Positions 63,831 to 64,000 of a stretch of 64,000 bases of DNA are shown here, one piece after another (the stretch's first letter is position 1; every line of letters starts with the position of its first letter). This DNA is from Sanderia malayensis (Eukaryota > Cnidaria > Scyphozoa > Semaeostomeae > Pelagiidae): contig RQOL01000466.1 in the NCBI GenBank assembly GCA_013076295.1, forward strand, positions 5,809,080 to 5,873,079. The letters run 5' to 3'. A program made the position numbers and the translations under genes. The notes beneath the pieces are model-generated. The model saw only the letters and a list, made by a program, of their open reading frames with translations, had not been told where the DNA came from and searched no databases.

Positions 63831-64000
63831 ACAAGACGAGGTTAGGGAAATGACTAACTTGTTTTTCATGGGTAAACTCTTCCTAGTTTACTCCTATTGG
63901 ACAATTTCAATTAACAATAATCACGTAATTTCCTTTTGATATCTTTAAGTAAATTGGTTTTGTAAAATTTAGAAGAGATTGTATTGAGAATTGAGAAAAT
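63831..64000. other. AT-rich end of window, no gene seen
   Basis: No supported feature on either strand. Confidence 0.35.

Noticed and set aside
1..64000. tRNA, rRNA and bacterial-type features
   Set aside because: No cloverleaf, rRNA core or operon-like signal was recognised; the only tRNA-like match is the Copia primer-binding site.

Overview
Kind of organism. The window is animal nuclear DNA: AT-rich, intron-like gaps in coding stretches, no operons, and almost wall-to-wall transposable elements. The mix (CR1-like LINE with an esterase ORF1, several Penelope-like elements, BEL/Pao and Ty1/Copia LTR elements, P-like THAP transposases, PIF/Harbinger, Tigger/pogo-like and MULE-like relics) fits a marine invertebrate. 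My best guess is a cnidarian, but no marker gene here proves this. The only likely cellular gene is a partial first exon at the extreme left edge (1-197, minus), resembling TMUB-type ubiquitin-like membrane proteins.

Layout. 0-5 kb: TMUB-like exon, three copies of a roughly 0.4 kb interspersed repeat, an orphan conserved ORF, two short TIR elements. 5.5-8.0 kb: decayed MULE-like transposase. 8.6-9.6 kb: two head-to-head Penelope-like fragments. 10.6-11.3 kb: decayed integrase-type gene. 11.8-16.2 kb: a very large inverted repeat whose arms carry the C-terminal part of a nuclease-like family; the right arm also holds a TA-flanked 308 bp MITE whose empty site survives in the left arm. 16.2-26.0 kb: two P-like elements in inverted orientation, the first split by a full-length 5.6 kb CR1-like LINE. 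26.6-33.3 kb: Harbinger, LTR-element, LINE and THAP relics. 33.4-36.2 kb: a larger, broken copy of the nuclease-like family. 36.2-37.7 kb: TTAA-flanked THAP element. 37.7-40.5 kb: near-complete decayed Penelope-like element. 41.6-42.4 kb: internally deleted Gypsy relic. 43.3-51.0 kb: Tigger-like transposase gene split by a complete BEL/Pao element with apparently identical LTRs and a 5 bp target duplication. 51.1 kb: HIRAN-like small ORF. 52.1-57.7 kb: complete Copia element, itself hit by a 5'-truncated LINE. 58.2-63.4 kb: three tandem, apparently identical 1765 bp units of a gene joining a USP-like domain to a Ulp1/SENP-like cysteine protease.

How the parts relate. Most genes do not work together; they are layers of insertion whose order can be read: Tigger before BEL; Copia before the LINE inside it; P-like before the CR1 LINE; inverted repeat before the MITE. 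The least explained item is the USP/Ulp1 gene and its triplication. Its USP half has lost the catalytic His motif, its Ulp1 half still shows His, Asp, Gln and Cys motifs, and one in-frame TGA is shared by all three copies. Coordinates of non-LTR repeat edges are by-eye estimates.
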